This document shows, piece by piece, positions 53,804 to 64,000 of a stretch of 64,000 bases of DNA. The stretch is from Wyeomyia smithii (lineage: Eukaryota > Arthropoda > Insecta > Diptera > Culicidae): positions 212,689,896 to 212,753,895 of the forward strand of contig NC_073695.1 of the NCBI RefSeq assembly GCF_029784165.1, written 5' to 3'. Positions within the stretch are counted from its first letter, which is position 1. The number at the start of each line of letters is the position of its first letter. The translations under genes and the position numbers were made by a program. The notes beneath the pieces are model-generated. The model worked only from the letters and a program-made list of their open reading frames with translations, did no database searches and was not told where the DNA came from.

Positions 53804-56800
53804 CTAAACTGGAGCGTGGATGGATTTCAGGAAAACGTATATAAGGGACATGTAGGATAGGTCACGGCTCGCCAAGACATCACGAACAGGAACAGCCGGC
53901 TGCCTACTTTCGGCCTGCAGGGAAGCTATTAATTTAGACCTGGCGTCACGGTGCACAGGGCATGTCCAAACCACATGCTCTATGTCGTGATAACCTTCAC
54001 CACAGGCACAGATACCACTTTCCCCGAGCCCAACACGACGGAGATGCGCGTCAAATCTATAGTGATTGGACATAAGCCGGGACATCACGCAAATGAAATC
54101 CCGACCTACATCCAACCCCTTGAACCACGGGTTCGTCGACACCTTGGGGATTATGGAATGTAACCACCTTCCCAGTTCCCCTCTGGTCCAAGCATTTTGC
54201 CAACTGATGATCGTGTTCTGACGTACAAGTGCGAAAAATTCATTAAAGGCAATTGGTCTTTCATAAATATCACCGTTTGTTGCGCCCATCTTAGCCAAAG
54301 AGTCCGCTTTCTCATTGCCCGGTATCGAGCAGTGAGAAGGGACCCACGCTAAGGTAATCTGAAACGATTTTTCGGATAAAGCACTCAGATGTTCCCGTAT
54401 TTTCACCCAGGAAATACGGAGAGTGCTTAACATCTTTCATCGATCGGAGAGCCTCAATGGAACTGAGACTGTCTGTAAAGATGAATTAATGGTCCGTGGG
54501 CATTTTTTCGATAATTCCTAGGGTGTACTGAATTGCAGCCAATTCTGCGACGTTAACAGAAGCAGGATTATCAAGCTTATGGGAGACGGTTAAATTGTTA
54601 TTGAAAATACCGAAGCCAGTGGACCCATCAAGAAGTGATCCGTCAGTGTAGAACATATTGTTGCAGTTGATGTTTCGATATTTATTGGAAAAAATTTTGG
54701 GGATCTGCTGCACGCGTAAATGATCCGGGATTCCACGAGTTTCTTCTATCATGGATGTATCGAAAAACACAGTAGAATCAGAAGTATTTGATAAGTCGAC
54801 ACGATTTGGAATATTCGAAGAAGGGCTAATATTTTGGGACATGTGATTGAAATACAATGTCATAAAACGGGTTCGATTAACGGTTCAAGACCTCACATTT
54901 GATAAGAATACGAGAAGACAGGCTCCAGAAGCGGTTTTTCAATGGTAGTACTCCAGCTAAGATCTCCAAACTCATCGTATGGGTCGATTGCATGCAACCC
55001 AAGGCGATACGCAAACAACGATATTGTATTCGCTCCAGTTTGATCAAATGTGTGTTTGCTGCGGAGCGGAAGCAGAAACACCCGTACTCAATAACAGACA
55101 GTATCGTTGTTTGGTAAAGCCTTATAAGGTCTCCTGGGTGGGCTCCCCACCATTGTCCGGTTATTGTACGAAGAAAATTCACTCTTTGTTGACATTTTTT
55201 CATCAGATACCTCACGTGACAACCCCAGGTGCCTTTAGAGTCGAACCAGACACCAAGATATTTGTGTACCAAAACCTGAGAAATCGTTTTACCCATTAAT
55301 TGTGTTTGAAGCTGAGCAGGTTCATGCTTCCTAGAAAAAACTACTATCTCAGTTTTCTCCGGAGAGAATTCGATACCTAGCTGTAAAGCCCAAGCAGACA
55401 AATTGTCCAAGGTATCTTGCAATGGTCTTTGCAAATCGGCAGCTTTGGCTCCTGTAACAGAGATTACACTGTCGTCTGCAAGTTGTCTTATCGTGCATGA
55501 ATTTGCCAGGCATTCGTCGATGTCATTTACATAAAAGTTGTAAAGAAGGGGGCTTAAGCATGAGCCCTGGGGAAGCCCATGTAGCTAATACGAAAAGTTG
55601 CCAAATCGCCATGCGTAAAATGCATATGATTTTCGGACAACAAATTATGCAAACAATTGTTTAAAATTGGAGAAAATCCTTGTCGGTGAAGTTCACCCGA
55701 AAGAATGTCAATAGAAACGGAATCAAAAGCCCCCTTAATGTCCAAGACGGAGACGCCATTTGTTCTTTGCGAGCATACGCCAGCTGAATATCTGTTGAAA
55801 GCAACGCAAGACAATCATTCGTCCCTTTGGCCCGGCGGAAGCCAAATTGAGTATCTGATAGTAGACCATTTGATTCGACCCAATGGTCTAAACGACGGAG
55901 TATCATTTTTTCCATCAATTTCCGGATACAGGATAGCATTGCAATCGGCCTATAAGAGTTGTGATCAGAAGCTGGTTTCCCTGGTTTTTGGATGGCGATC
56001 ACCTTCACTTGCCTCCAATCCTGCGGTACAATGTTTTGCTCCAGGAACTTATTTACCAAGTTCAACAAGCGCCTCTTGGCATTGCCGGGTAGATTCTTCA
56101 ACAAGTTGAATTTGATTCTATCTAACCCAGGCGCGTTATTGTTACAGGACAGGAGGGCAACTGAAAATTCTGCCATCGTAAAAGGTGATTCTATCGCGTC
56201 GTGGCCCGGAGACGCATCGCGAACAATATTTTGCTCAGGAACAGAGTCCGGACATACTTTCCTGGAAAAATCAAATATCCACCTACTTGAAGACTCCTCG
56301 CTTTCGTTGACCGTTATGCGATTCCGCATTCTTCGGACTGTGTTTCAAAGAGTGCTCATCGATGTCACCCTCGACGTCTCGTTCACGAACCGACGCCAAT
56401 ATCCGCGTTTCTTTGCTTTAGCCAAGCTTTTAAGCTCCGAATACCGTAGATAGTCGCTAGGTATACCTCCCTTCTGGTAGGCCAAAAACGCGTCGGATCT
56501 TTGCGTGTAGACATCGGAGCACTCTTGGTCTCACCACGTAGTAGGAGGCCGTTCTTTAATCGTTACGCCGGGATATTTCTTCGTTTGGGCTTGCAACGCG
56601 GCGTCGAGAATCAAGCCCGCAAGAGGTTGCATTCTTCAAGTGGTGGATGATGTTGAATCGACTCGACCGATTTTGAAATCATTTCCTCGTATAACTTCCA
56701 ATCGACATTCCGTGTGAGGTCATACGGAATGTCAACTGGTCGCATGCGAGTTGACCCGCTAGTAATTGAAATAAGAATAGGCAGATGGTCGCTACCGTGA

Positions 56801-57459
56801 GGATCGAGGATTACCTTCCATGTGCAATCCAACCGTAGCGACGTCGAACATAAGGATAGATCCAAAGCGCTTGGGCGCGCTGGAGGTTTCGGGATACGTG
56901 TCATTTCACCGTTGTTCAAAATAGTCATGTCGCAGTCATCACAAAGGTTATAGATTAAAGAGGAGCGGTTATCATTGTAGGGGGAACCCCAAGCCACACC
57001 ATGAGAGTTGAATTCTCCCAAAATCAAACGTCGCGAGGGAAGAAGTTCTATTAAATCAAAGAGCAACCGTTGCCCAACCTGTGCTCTGGGAGGAATATAT
57101 ATTGAGGCAATACAAAGCTCTTTACCTTGTATTGTCATTTGACATGCGACAACTTCGATGCCTGGAATCGAGGGGAGGTTAATACGATAGAAAGAATAGC
57201 ACTTTTTAATCCCTAAAAGTACTCCTCCATATGGGGTGTCTCGATCAAGGCGAATAATATTAAAATCATGGAAGTTGAGATCAATATTTGAAGTAAGCCA
57301 AGTTTCACAAAGGGAAAATGCATCGCATTTGTTTTTATTTATCAAAACTTTAAACGAATCAATTTTTGGTAAAATACTTCTACAATTCCACTGTAAGACA
57401 GAGATAGAATCCTTCATATACGCAGTTGAATTAGGCATCGAAGGATACAATCGCTGCAA
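53804..57459 (-). pseudogene. I-clade ORF2, minus copy
   Basis: From right to left: endonuclease (56611-57459, including SVLQWNCRSILPKIDSFKVL, intact where the plus copy has a 7 bp insertion) and reverse transcriptase (55661-56329, then motif A in frame 55554-55814). Motif B (GFPRAHA) is destroyed by a 1 bp loss. Then come thumb and connection (54877-55434) and RNase H (54486-54863 with FYTDGSLLDG and VNVAELAAIQYTLG, which keeps the residues lost in the plus copy). A TAA near 54486 follows, then HCSIPGNEKADSLAKMGATN and CACGEGYHDIEHVVWTC (53804-54433). It shares the 49945-type frameshift with the plus copy. Confidence 0.85.
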
Positions 57460-58345
57460 GGAGGGGCCATTGGGCAGTCAACTGCTTCAAAAATGATCTA
57501 ACTGTTGGGAGGAATGCTGTAAGAAAAATTTTAATTGGATCGGGTACATTGAAAGTTTCAAAAATCCAGTCCACAATGTCAGAAAATTTCACTAATCCAG
57601 AGTTTGTTTCATCAACTGGGAGTGCAAAAGGAACAACTGGGGTTTTAGCTGTTCCTGGCAGTGCTGGGAACTCCTTCTGGGACTTTAAATTTGCAAGCCC
57701 ATGAGGAGTTTGCTTCGGTTTTTCCGCAGCACTGTTTGGTTTGTTTGTAACTTTCATTTCACTTTGAGAAATCTTAGGACCTTTTCTGGGAAGTTTAGGA
57801 GAGGAAATATTTTTCCTCTTTCTAGACTCCCCAGGATTGGCGTAAGATGTTCCCGCTGGTGAATCGTCAGAATCGGTTTCATCATAGGACAACAGATCAT
57901 AAGGGTTTGATGTAATGGGAGAAGTGGTAACGGTCTTCTTCAGCATCTCAGCGTAAGAACGCTTCGAACGCTCTTTGAGAGACCTCTTTATTTTATCTCT
58001 GCGCTGCATGTACACCGCACATGTCGAGAGCTCATGCTGACTCTCCCCACAGTGAATGCATTTTTCAGCATTTTTACTGCAGGAATCATCCGCATGATTC
58101 TCCCCACACTTGCCACAACGTGCCTTATTGCAGCAATAGGCGGCTGTGTGGCCTAACTGCTTACAATTCAGGCAGTTCATGACGCGAGGCACATATAATC
58201 GCACAGGGAGACGAACCCGGTGGATCGAGACGTGGCTTGGTAGCGCTGACCCGGCGAACGTAACTCGAAACGAGTCTGACGGGGTGTATACTGTTTTGCC
58301 ACCGATGATCGATGCTGACCGCAATTGCGCGAGGGATCTACATCC
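57431..58345 (-). pseudogene. I-clade ORF1, minus copy, internally deleted
   Basis: The ATG context (GATGGATGTAGATCCCTCG) is kept, but the following ~480 bp are deleted and the join is out of frame. An open frame of 297 codons (57431-58324) then carries the three CCHC knuckles (CLNCKQLGHTAAYC, CGKCGENHADDSC, CIHCGESQHELSTC), the basic Ser-rich tail and the same C-terminus (LTAQWPLLAAIVSFDA) as the plus copy. The RRM-like middle is lost. Confidence 0.8.
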
Positions 58346-58812
58346 ATCCCGCTAAGTCTAGCGCACTAGCGCCGACAAGAGCACGTACCTTTTTACTTCT
58401 CCCTTCCAGTAAGGTTGGTTGTCCGATCGTTCGAAGTTGCAGCCGTTACAGCCAGCAGCACCAATACAGCAGCACCAAACAGCCACCAGCAGCGAGCCAG
58501 GTGTGAGATCACTCCACACAGCGATACAACTCAACTGTCAACTGATGGCTTCTTTTTTCTTTTTCCTCTTTTGTGTTCGTCCACTGCTGTAGCACAATTC
58601 AGCCAGCAGCCAAATCGGCTTACGCACCAGCTGGCAGTCAAGATGCGAAACAGTTGCACAAAGGCGCGACCTTGAACCCGGATTTATTTCACTCGACCAG
58701 GCAAACAATGCCAACACTTGTTCACACGTCTTTTGTTTTATATTCTATCGAAGCGATCACCAAACACGTCCGATACTGTACGTGTTCGGCACAGAATGAT
58801 CTACTCAGCAGT

Positions 58813-59026
58813 GTTGAATAAACTTTTACATAATTGATATTCAGTCTATTTCGAGCAATTTAAATTCAGACAAATTAAGTCAGATTTATCTCATACGGAA
58901 ACAAAGTCATAACGTACAAAATATTTACATGCAAATATGTTCTTGAATGGGTACCGTAAGCGGATTCATTTTGAGAATGGGCAATTTATGGCCAGAAAGT
59001 CAATGTTAGCTTACTGTGCTTGTTAA
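58813..59026. other. Short spacer
   Basis: About 210 bp of AT-rich DNA between the I-clade element and the next transposon; nothing identifiable. Confidence 0.4.
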
Positions 59027-59726
59027 GAGCAAAATCATTTCAAATCGCCTGGAAATACGCGAAAATTTAATCGACCATTTTTGATTTGAATGAAACTTTG
59101 CACACGTATTACGTCAAAAAATGAATTGTATATTTTTGATCAAGCATTCCAATAAACGTATGGTTTTTGCTGGAGAACCATGGACAAATCAAGAAAAACG
59201 TGTATTTTCCGAAATATTAATAATTTTTCGAGTTTAAATTAAAAATAACTCGAAAACCAATGCGTTTAGAATGTTTACTACCAAGAGCTTTTTGATTCAA
59301 AATGACTCTCTGCATCTTTTAAAATCATCAGAATACAAATATTTTAAAAAATGTTTAAATTAGAATTTTTATAAAAAATTAATCTACCATAAAAAAAATA
59401 TTTTTCATTTCTCCATCCTCGACTTTTTTTAAAAGTCAAAAAAATTTTTTTTTGTACAGTGTATATTTTTTTATGGTGCATTTTTAATTCCCTACAACTC
59501 ATTCTCAGACAGTTTTTCGATACAACCAACGGTTTCTGGGCTACAATGCTTCGAATAAAACCTATGCCAAAAGGCATACGCCCTTTTAGAATGTAACTCA
59601 TGGGTGTAAAAAATCTCTCTATCGGTGAAAAATGCTCAGTTTGCTAAGCCAAATACGTGTGCAAAGTTTCATTCAAATCAAAAATGGTCGATATTCGACC
59701 ATAGGTCATTGGACGCGATCTTGCTC
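59027..59726. mobile_element. 700 bp deletion derivative of the long-TIR DNA transposon, TTAA target duplication
   Basis: Begins GAGCAAAATCATTTC and ends GCGATCTTGCTC, with TTAA on both sides (59023-59026, 59727-59730). The right ~590 bp is a complete TIR, including CCTATGCCAAAAGGCATACG and TCATTCTCAGACAG. The left TIR is cut short after CTTTGCACACGTATT at about 59110, where it joins TIR-inner sequence (AAAAAATGAATTGTATATTT). The transposase core is gone. Intact tips and clean target duplication show that it moved, or was formed at this site after insertion. Confidence 0.82.
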
Positions 59727-59730
59727 TTAA

Positions 59731-60477
59731 TCGTTATGTGCTCGAGCTCGGTAACCTTTTTGGGTTTCATAAGTCAATATTTCATAATTCACCTCAATCA
59801 ATAGTGATAGAAATCAGTGACATATCAGAACTCGTTTGAAGGTAACTTTTACCAATATTAGTTTTTCTATGGTAATCTATGGGGCTCAATGGGGGAGGGG
59901 GTACTTATTTTTTCAACCCCTTACGTACCCAACGGGTTACCCGGGTACCCAAAAAATTAAAATTCTCGTAACTTTTGCAATTTCCATCCGATTTAGACTA
60001 GTTTTAGTACCAAAAGTTTCAGCACCTTATCTTCTCTCAAACAAGCGTCGGCGGTACCTTTGAGGATTTTTTCCATTCCTGAAAATCTGGTTCTCTGGGG
60101 ATATGTTTTGAAACTGAGGAATTCTATGAATATTTAAACAGTATATTACAATTGTCAGTTCAACGTCCACAGAATTATTAAACAGCTTATTTTTATGATC
60201 TTGGGTAGTTTGGTGTTATGCCCTCAAAATGGTCCTCTCAGAACATACATCAGTGAGGCTTCTAGCAGCCATAGAAACAATGAAATAGAAGCAATATCTG
60301 TAATAAAATTCATGAATCGATTCTAGCGAGCCGTTTTTCACGATTTTAATATGATTTGGTAATTTATCTCGCAAACGGCCATTTCGACATAGACCTTCCT
60401 GGAACTGTTAGTGGTTGAAATAGCGATGAACAAAGACACACAGTGGGTAACAAAATCCATCAAATTACTTCATTTTC
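59731..60477. other. Non-coding stretch
   Basis: Contains a G/C-rich patch (GGGGCTCAATGGGGGAGGGG near 59880; ACGGGTTACCCGGGTACCC near 59930) and otherwise AT-rich sequence. No gene or paired repeat recognised. Confidence 0.4.
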
Positions 60478-60606
60478 TTTCTCAATGCTAAGAGATGGCG
60501 CTGTAGCGGTAGTGGTAGTAAAATCGAAACTTCCATGAGCATTTAGCTTAATGACCGGAAAGACTGCTATTAGTTACCCTGTATTTATATTATTCTAACT
60601 TTCTAG
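60478..60606 (+). repeat. Inverted repeat, left arm (partner 62355-62475)
   Basis: ATGGCGCTGTAG...GTAGTAAAATCGAAA...GCTTAATGACCG...CTATTAGTTACCCTG...TATTATTCTAACTTTCTAG matches the reverse complement of 62355-62475 over ~120 bp with moderate divergence. The arms enclose the LOA/R1-type fragment and a MITE. Confidence 0.65.
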
Positions 60607-60689
60607 TACTTTTTTCCTGTTGGGTACATTTTCCACTGCGCCCAGTTATTTGATGTATTGTGGCGGGCCCCGTTTGATGTAAGCCTCAT

Positions 60690-61660
60690 CAGGGTGTCCT
60701 CCAACTATTTGATTGAGTAGTTTCCACTTGCTTGATTATAGGCATCGTCCCAATAAGGTATTATTATACGAATTAAATTCACTGCCTTATTTGGAGAAGT
60801 CATCAAGTCATTGCTTTCTCTTTTGTAAGAGTGCTTCGCAGTCACATAGTAAATGTTCCGAGGTTTCTCTATCTAAGTTACAGAAGCGACAGGCATCATT
60901 CTGCAACTTACCTATCTTCTTTAAGTAATATTTGCTTGAGCAGTGACCCGTCACATGGCCACTGAAGGTACAAAGATCTGTTTTTGAGATATTGAGTAGT
61001 TTTTGAGTTACTGTTTTGTTGGGTGATATAAACATCCTCGATTGTCGAGCCGTTTCATTGTTTTTCCAGATCTTATCTATTATTGATTTTTCTCACATCT
61101 TGAGTTTCATTTTGAGGGCACAATCTGAGATCCCACAAAATGGTTCTGGTCCTATGAATGGTTGTGTTGATCCATTTCTCGCCAACAGATCAGCTCTTTC
61201 GTTCCCTTCAATACCACAATGCCCAGGTACCTAAAATAGGTTCACTTTACTATTTCTAGCTGCCTGTTGTAGTATTTGAATACATTTTCAAACCAATTTT
61301 GAAGTACAGGAAGCGGATTTCAGTGCTTTTAGAGCAGCTTGACTATCCGAAAAAATACATATATTTGCATGTCTATAGTTGCGTCGTAAACAAACTATAG
61401 CGCATGCAATTATTGCTTGTCTTTATGCTTAAAACACAGCTGGCCATTCACACATCAGTATAGATATGTTGACTCCAGGACCTGTTACCCCAGCCCCAAC
61501 TCTATTGTTAAGCCTGGAACCATCCGTGTAGAAATCTATTGAGCCAGGTTGAATACTAGGCCCTCCTGATTCCCATTCAGTACGACTTGGCTCAGTCACT
61601 TGGAATAGTCGATCAAAGTTATACTGCCTATCCATCCAGTCTTCCTGAGTTAGCAGTGCA
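60690..61660 (-). mobile_element. LOA/R1-type non-LTR retrotransposon 3' fragment with RNase H
   Basis: Minus-strand frames give an RNase H domain start (SIDFYTDGSRLNNRVGAGV, 61520-61580). Decayed continuation includes SDSQAALKALKS-like codons near 61320-61350 and GHCGIEGNERADLLA-like codons near 61170-61230. The C-terminal knuckle region is 60808-61035 (FSGHVTGHCSSKYYLKKIG, CRFCNLDRETSEHLLCDCEA). RNase H followed by a CxxC...HxxxxC end occurs in LOA, R1 and I clades; the mosquito element Lian (LOA) is a candidate. The endonuclease and reverse transcriptase are absent. Confidence 0.65.
60808..61635 (-). pseudogene. RNase H and C-terminal zinc-motif fragment, frame-broken
   Basis: The first frame (61429-61635) holds the RNase H opening YTDGS with its catalytic Asp. 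Then stops and frameshifts occur. The last frame (60808-61035) holds SKTDLCTFSGHVTGHCSSKY and the CRFC...HLLCDC zinc-type motif. It is a remnant of the C-terminal end of a retrotransposon ORF2 and has no function of its own. Confidence 0.65.
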
Positions 61661-61753
61661 TTGATCTTGAAGTTTTTAAGAATACTAAGGTGTTCCCTAA
61701 GGTCTCCTTCAAAGAACTTTTTTGTCCTTTGTAGCCTTAGTGCGTTTTTCTTA

Positions 61754-62190
61754 TGTCGTTTTCGTTTTGGCGGTGTAGCTACACTTTTTCCGGACTATAC
61801 TTTGCAGCTTCAAATAAAACATTTTCAGTGTCGTTGCATTGGTATGCGTAATAATGGGATAGCTGTCAATTCGTTTCGTTTTGGTCATTATCGCATTCGT
61901 CATTTTGTCTCGTTTCCATTTCATATGTCCATCTCGCAAATGTGCTGAAAAAAAATTTACCTGACACTTTACCACGTGGAACGAGAACCAAAACAAACCA
62001 GTTTTGACACATACGTGTGAATGTGTTGGTAACTTCCTACAGTACACTCTGCTTTTTTCGGGTGTCGTCAGGGACAGAAAAAGTGTAGTCAGAGACAGAA
62101 AAAGGGTAGTCCAGAAAGTCGAATAAAACATTTACGGTGTCAAAAGTGTCGTTTGAGTTAAGCTACACCACGAAAACGAAAACGATATTA
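61754..62190. mobile_element. ~435 bp MITE-like element with CGTTTTCGTTTT TIRs
   Basis: Left end GTCGTTTTCGTTTTGGCGG and TGTAGCT, right end AGCTACACCACGAAAACGAA with AACGATAT, inverted over ~25 bp. The interior has two adjacent ~20 bp repeats (GGACAGAAAAAGTGTAGTC near 62071 and AGACAGAAAAAGGGTAGTCC near 62092). It has no coding capacity. A degraded copy lies at 42184-42621 in opposite orientation. The target duplication is unclear. Confidence 0.7.
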
Positions 62191-62354
62191 GCTTCCAATT
62201 GTACAAATAAATGCAATGGAAGTATACCTACTTAACATAGCATCTAATGCTTTCGAAGGCGTACTTCGAGTTGCTTCCGTGGTGGAAATCGTAGCAAATC
62301 TAGTACTTACTCGAGTTTTATGATAAAAATAGACTGCATACAGTAAAGGTAATT

Positions 62355-62475
62355 GCTAGAAAGTTAGAATAATATGAAAACAGGGTAACTAATAGCAGCG
62401 GTCATTAAGCAAAACGCTCGTGGAAATTTCGATTTTACTACATCTACCACTACAGCGCCATTTCAGCATAGAACA
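62355..62475 (-). repeat. Inverted repeat, right arm (partner 60478-60606)
   Basis: Inverted counterpart of 60478-60606, reading CTAGAAAGTTAGAATAATAT ... CTACAGCGCCATTTCAGCAT. It could be the second TIR of a ~2 kb element, or a second copy of a short dispersed repeat in the opposite orientation. Confidence 0.65.
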
Positions 62476-62604
62476 TTTTTTCGTGAGTCCCGTTGTGCAT
62501 TGTGCCGACAAGAGCTCCAAGGAAAACCGGTTCAAAAACGGCCGTTTTGTGGATATATCCATCTTTTTGTATATGCATATCACCAAAACACTCAAAACCA
62601 TAAG

Positions 62605-62740
62605 AGGCCATCCACATACCACGTGGACAGCTTTGGGGGTGGATAATGTTAACGGTCGATACAATTTTTTTTAAATTTATATGGTCAGTTGTCCACGGAG
62701 TGGGAGGGGGGGGGGGTTCACGTGGTATGTGGATGGCCCC
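62605..62740. mobile_element. ~136 bp MITE with GGCCATCCACATACCACGTG TIRs
   Basis: Left GGCCATCCACATACCACGTG (62607) and right CACGTGGTATGTGGATGGCC (to about 62738) are perfect inverted repeats of 20 bp. A run of G (GGGAGGGGGGGGGGG, about 62703-62716) lies near the right end. Flanking TAA/TAA-like bases could be a short target duplication. An isolated end of the same family is at 26721-26747. Confidence 0.75.
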
Positions 62741-62749
62741 TAATAACGG

Positions 62750-63270
62750 CCTGTTAATTTTATGAACTTCAAACCGATTATTTTAAAATTCATAGAACTC
62801 CTCAGTTTTGGAATAAAGCCCAGAAAAACCTGGACGTTGCTGACGCTTCTATAAAAGTAGATAAGTTGCTGACTCTTTGAGTGCTAGATCTATCGAAAAC
62901 GGATGAAAACTGGAAAAATTCCAAAAAATTAATCGCAGTGCAAGAATAAATCGTTTAATTGTCGGTCACGTAAGGGTGTTTCTTCTTTAGTTGAAACTCT
63001 CAGTTTAAAACTGTGGGGTCGAACCATGAACATTTGCAGGGTGAATCAGGATCAAAAAACAAGTATTGTATAATGAAATAAAGTTACAATCAGAGAATTT
63101 TTTTTGGAATAAAACGTTTCAATGTTCAAATGTAGATGAATTGATGTTTGGAATACTCTGTAGTTGGCAGTTGAATTTACATCTCTTATTAGCTTAATTA
63201 TCAGAGCTAGCTGAAGAAGTTTTCATGAAAAAATCAAGGCTATGTACTAGAGATGGTCGGGTATGTGAAA
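62750..63270. other. Non-coding stretch
   Basis: AT-rich; no recognisable gene or repeat. Overlapping short open stretches have no motifs. Confidence 0.4.
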
Positions 63271-63276
63271 TTTGTT

Positions 63277-63470
63277 ACCCGTACCCGACTCATCGAGATT
63301 TTTCAAACCCGTACCCGACCCGAACCCGAAGTCTGGTTTGTTTAAAATACCCGTACCCGACCCGAACCCGAAAAATATCTATTCCATCTACCCATACCCG
63401 ACCCGTACCCGGGAGAAAAAAATGCCGAAATTGCCGGTACCCGACCCGTACCCGACCCGTCCTGGATTTT
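63277..63470 (+). repeat. ACCCG-type simple repeat cluster
   Basis: Many copies of TACCCGACCCG and GAACCCGAA occur from 63277 to 63465, opening with GAGATGGTCGGGTATG at 63248. In two frames this gives open stretches of 111 codons (63225-63560, 63272-63607) made of YPTRTR or PVPDPNP runs, which are translations of the repeat. Such arrays occur inside some insect DNA transposons, but no TIR was found here. Confidence 0.65.
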
Positions 63471-63479
63471 TATTCTATT

Positions 63480-64000
63480 TTATTTATTATTTTTTTTTTA
63501 AATACCTGGTTACCTTGCACATTTTATGCACTGATTGTCATATGTGGTTTCTCGAGATGATGGCCGGAGTTAGGCTAGACCCGAGTGTTCATGTGAACGA
63601 ATGTTAATGAACCAGAGTTCCAGGCGATGTATTGATGCTCCTAGAATCCAGCGTAGCATCTGTCACTGAGAACGTCCGCTCGTCTGATGTTAAAAAATTT
63701 GATCATTTTTATTACGCAGTAAAATATCTATTAATAACTGTGTACGGAGAATTTGGGTTCCGTTAGTTACCTCATATTAGAATTGATCAGAGATTTCAAT
63801 TATTAATTTTGTATACGCATACGTATGATTCATATAAACTGCTGAAAATTTTTATTATGTTAATTTACCCTACTAGCACAACACGGAGAATAATGAAAAA
63901 TGCATGTCTGGTAGAGTTTAAATTATGCGACGAGTTTTATGTGCACATCGTAGCAATCAGGAATCTAAAATTCGGTATAACACAGATATTTCTGTACATG
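63480..64000. other. Terminal stretch with no recognised feature
   Basis: AT-rich sequence after a T-run at 63488-63498; no supported reading frame, repeat pair or RNA gene seen. Confidence 0.4.

Larger units (their letters stand above)
53408..58797 (-). mobile_element. I-clade non-LTR retrotransposon, minus copy (5.4 kb)
   Basis: Flanked by a perfect 15 bp duplication, GATCTACTCAGCAGT (53393-53407 and 58798-58812). It is the same family as the plus copy, with the same 5' start and the same 3' end (CCGTGTCAAATAAATTATAG), and very high similarity throughout. It lacks about 480 bp of ORF1 (positions matching 46873-47352 of the plus copy). The perfect target duplication proves independent insertion, not an inverted duplication. 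The T-rich run at 53408-53418 is the complement of the 3' A-tail. Confidence 0.87.

Noticed and set aside
46411..58797. One inverted segmental duplication instead of two insertions
   Set aside because: Each copy ends at its own target duplication (AAATTAAGCAT versus GATCTACTCAGCAGT) and flanking DNA is not shared, so they are separate insertions.
63225..63607. Two overlapping 111-codon open frames rich in Pro, Arg and Thr
   Set aside because: They translate an ACCCG simple repeat in two phases, so they are by-products of base composition.
1..64000. CRISPR array, rRNA genes or endogenous viral genes
   Set aside because: No regularly spaced short repeats with unique spacers, no rRNA-like sequence and no viral polymerase, capsid or glycoprotein motifs were seen. 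All polymerase motifs belong to non-LTR retrotransposons.

Overview
The window looks like a piece of a large, transposon-filled mosquito genome, most likely Aedes or a close culicine. That is an inference from three things: the mixture of element families (RTE, Jockey, CR1/L2, I and LOA/R1-type non-LTR retrotransposons, a DD37E Tc1/mariner element, many MITEs and a tRNA-derived SINE), the AT-rich spacers, and 60-64 bp introns in the only host gene. That gene is a four-exon lactoylglutathione lyase (glyoxalase I, Glo1) at 29523-30923 on the + strand. Almost all other recognisable coding sequence belongs to mobile elements, nearly all of it broken.

Layout. 1-8000: two minus-strand RTE relics (about 290-2030 and 6500-7960) flank an unidentified 2.2-6.5 kb segment bounded by inverted arrays of a ~120 bp repeat. 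8420-11995: a fold-back element whose left arm was hit by a DNA transposon with ~740 bp terminal inverted repeats (8501-11137) and by a ~500 bp MITE (11147-11653). 12030-13797: a plus-strand RTE relic ending at an element with perfect 20 bp TIRs. 13798-17340: no gene seen. 17440-24180: a minus-strand RTE element carrying a 244 bp MITE, a Mutator-like element with GGCAGAA subterminal arrays and a 5'-truncated Jockey. Part of this nest is duplicated in tandem (1586 bp units, 18049-19634 and 19635-21220). 24180-29050: mostly non-coding, with simple repeats and MITEs. 29523-31077: Glo1 and its poly(A) signal.

31690-41640: a decayed CR1-type element, a nearly complete two-ORF CR1/L2-type element (35139-39376) with one internal stop codon, another copy of the long-TIR DNA transposon, and a CR1-type fragment holding a tRNA-derived SINE. 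42180-53075: a DD37E mariner transposase split into three collinear pieces by a CR1-type element, a probable solo LTR and, inside that LTR, a 5.9 kb I-clade element. 53408-58797: a second, very similar I-clade element in the opposite orientation with its own perfect 15 bp target-site duplication. The two form inverted arms of 5.4-5.9 kb around a 1.1 kb spacer. 58813-64000: a 700 bp deletion derivative of the long-TIR transposon, an LOA/R1-type RNase H fragment, three MITE-like repeats and an ACCCG-rich repeat.

The window is mainly a record of nested insertions whose relative order can be read from target-site duplications and junctions. No CRISPR array, rRNA gene, free tRNA gene or recognisable viral insertion was seen. 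Family names rest on motifs read by eye. Element borders without a target-site duplication are approximate.
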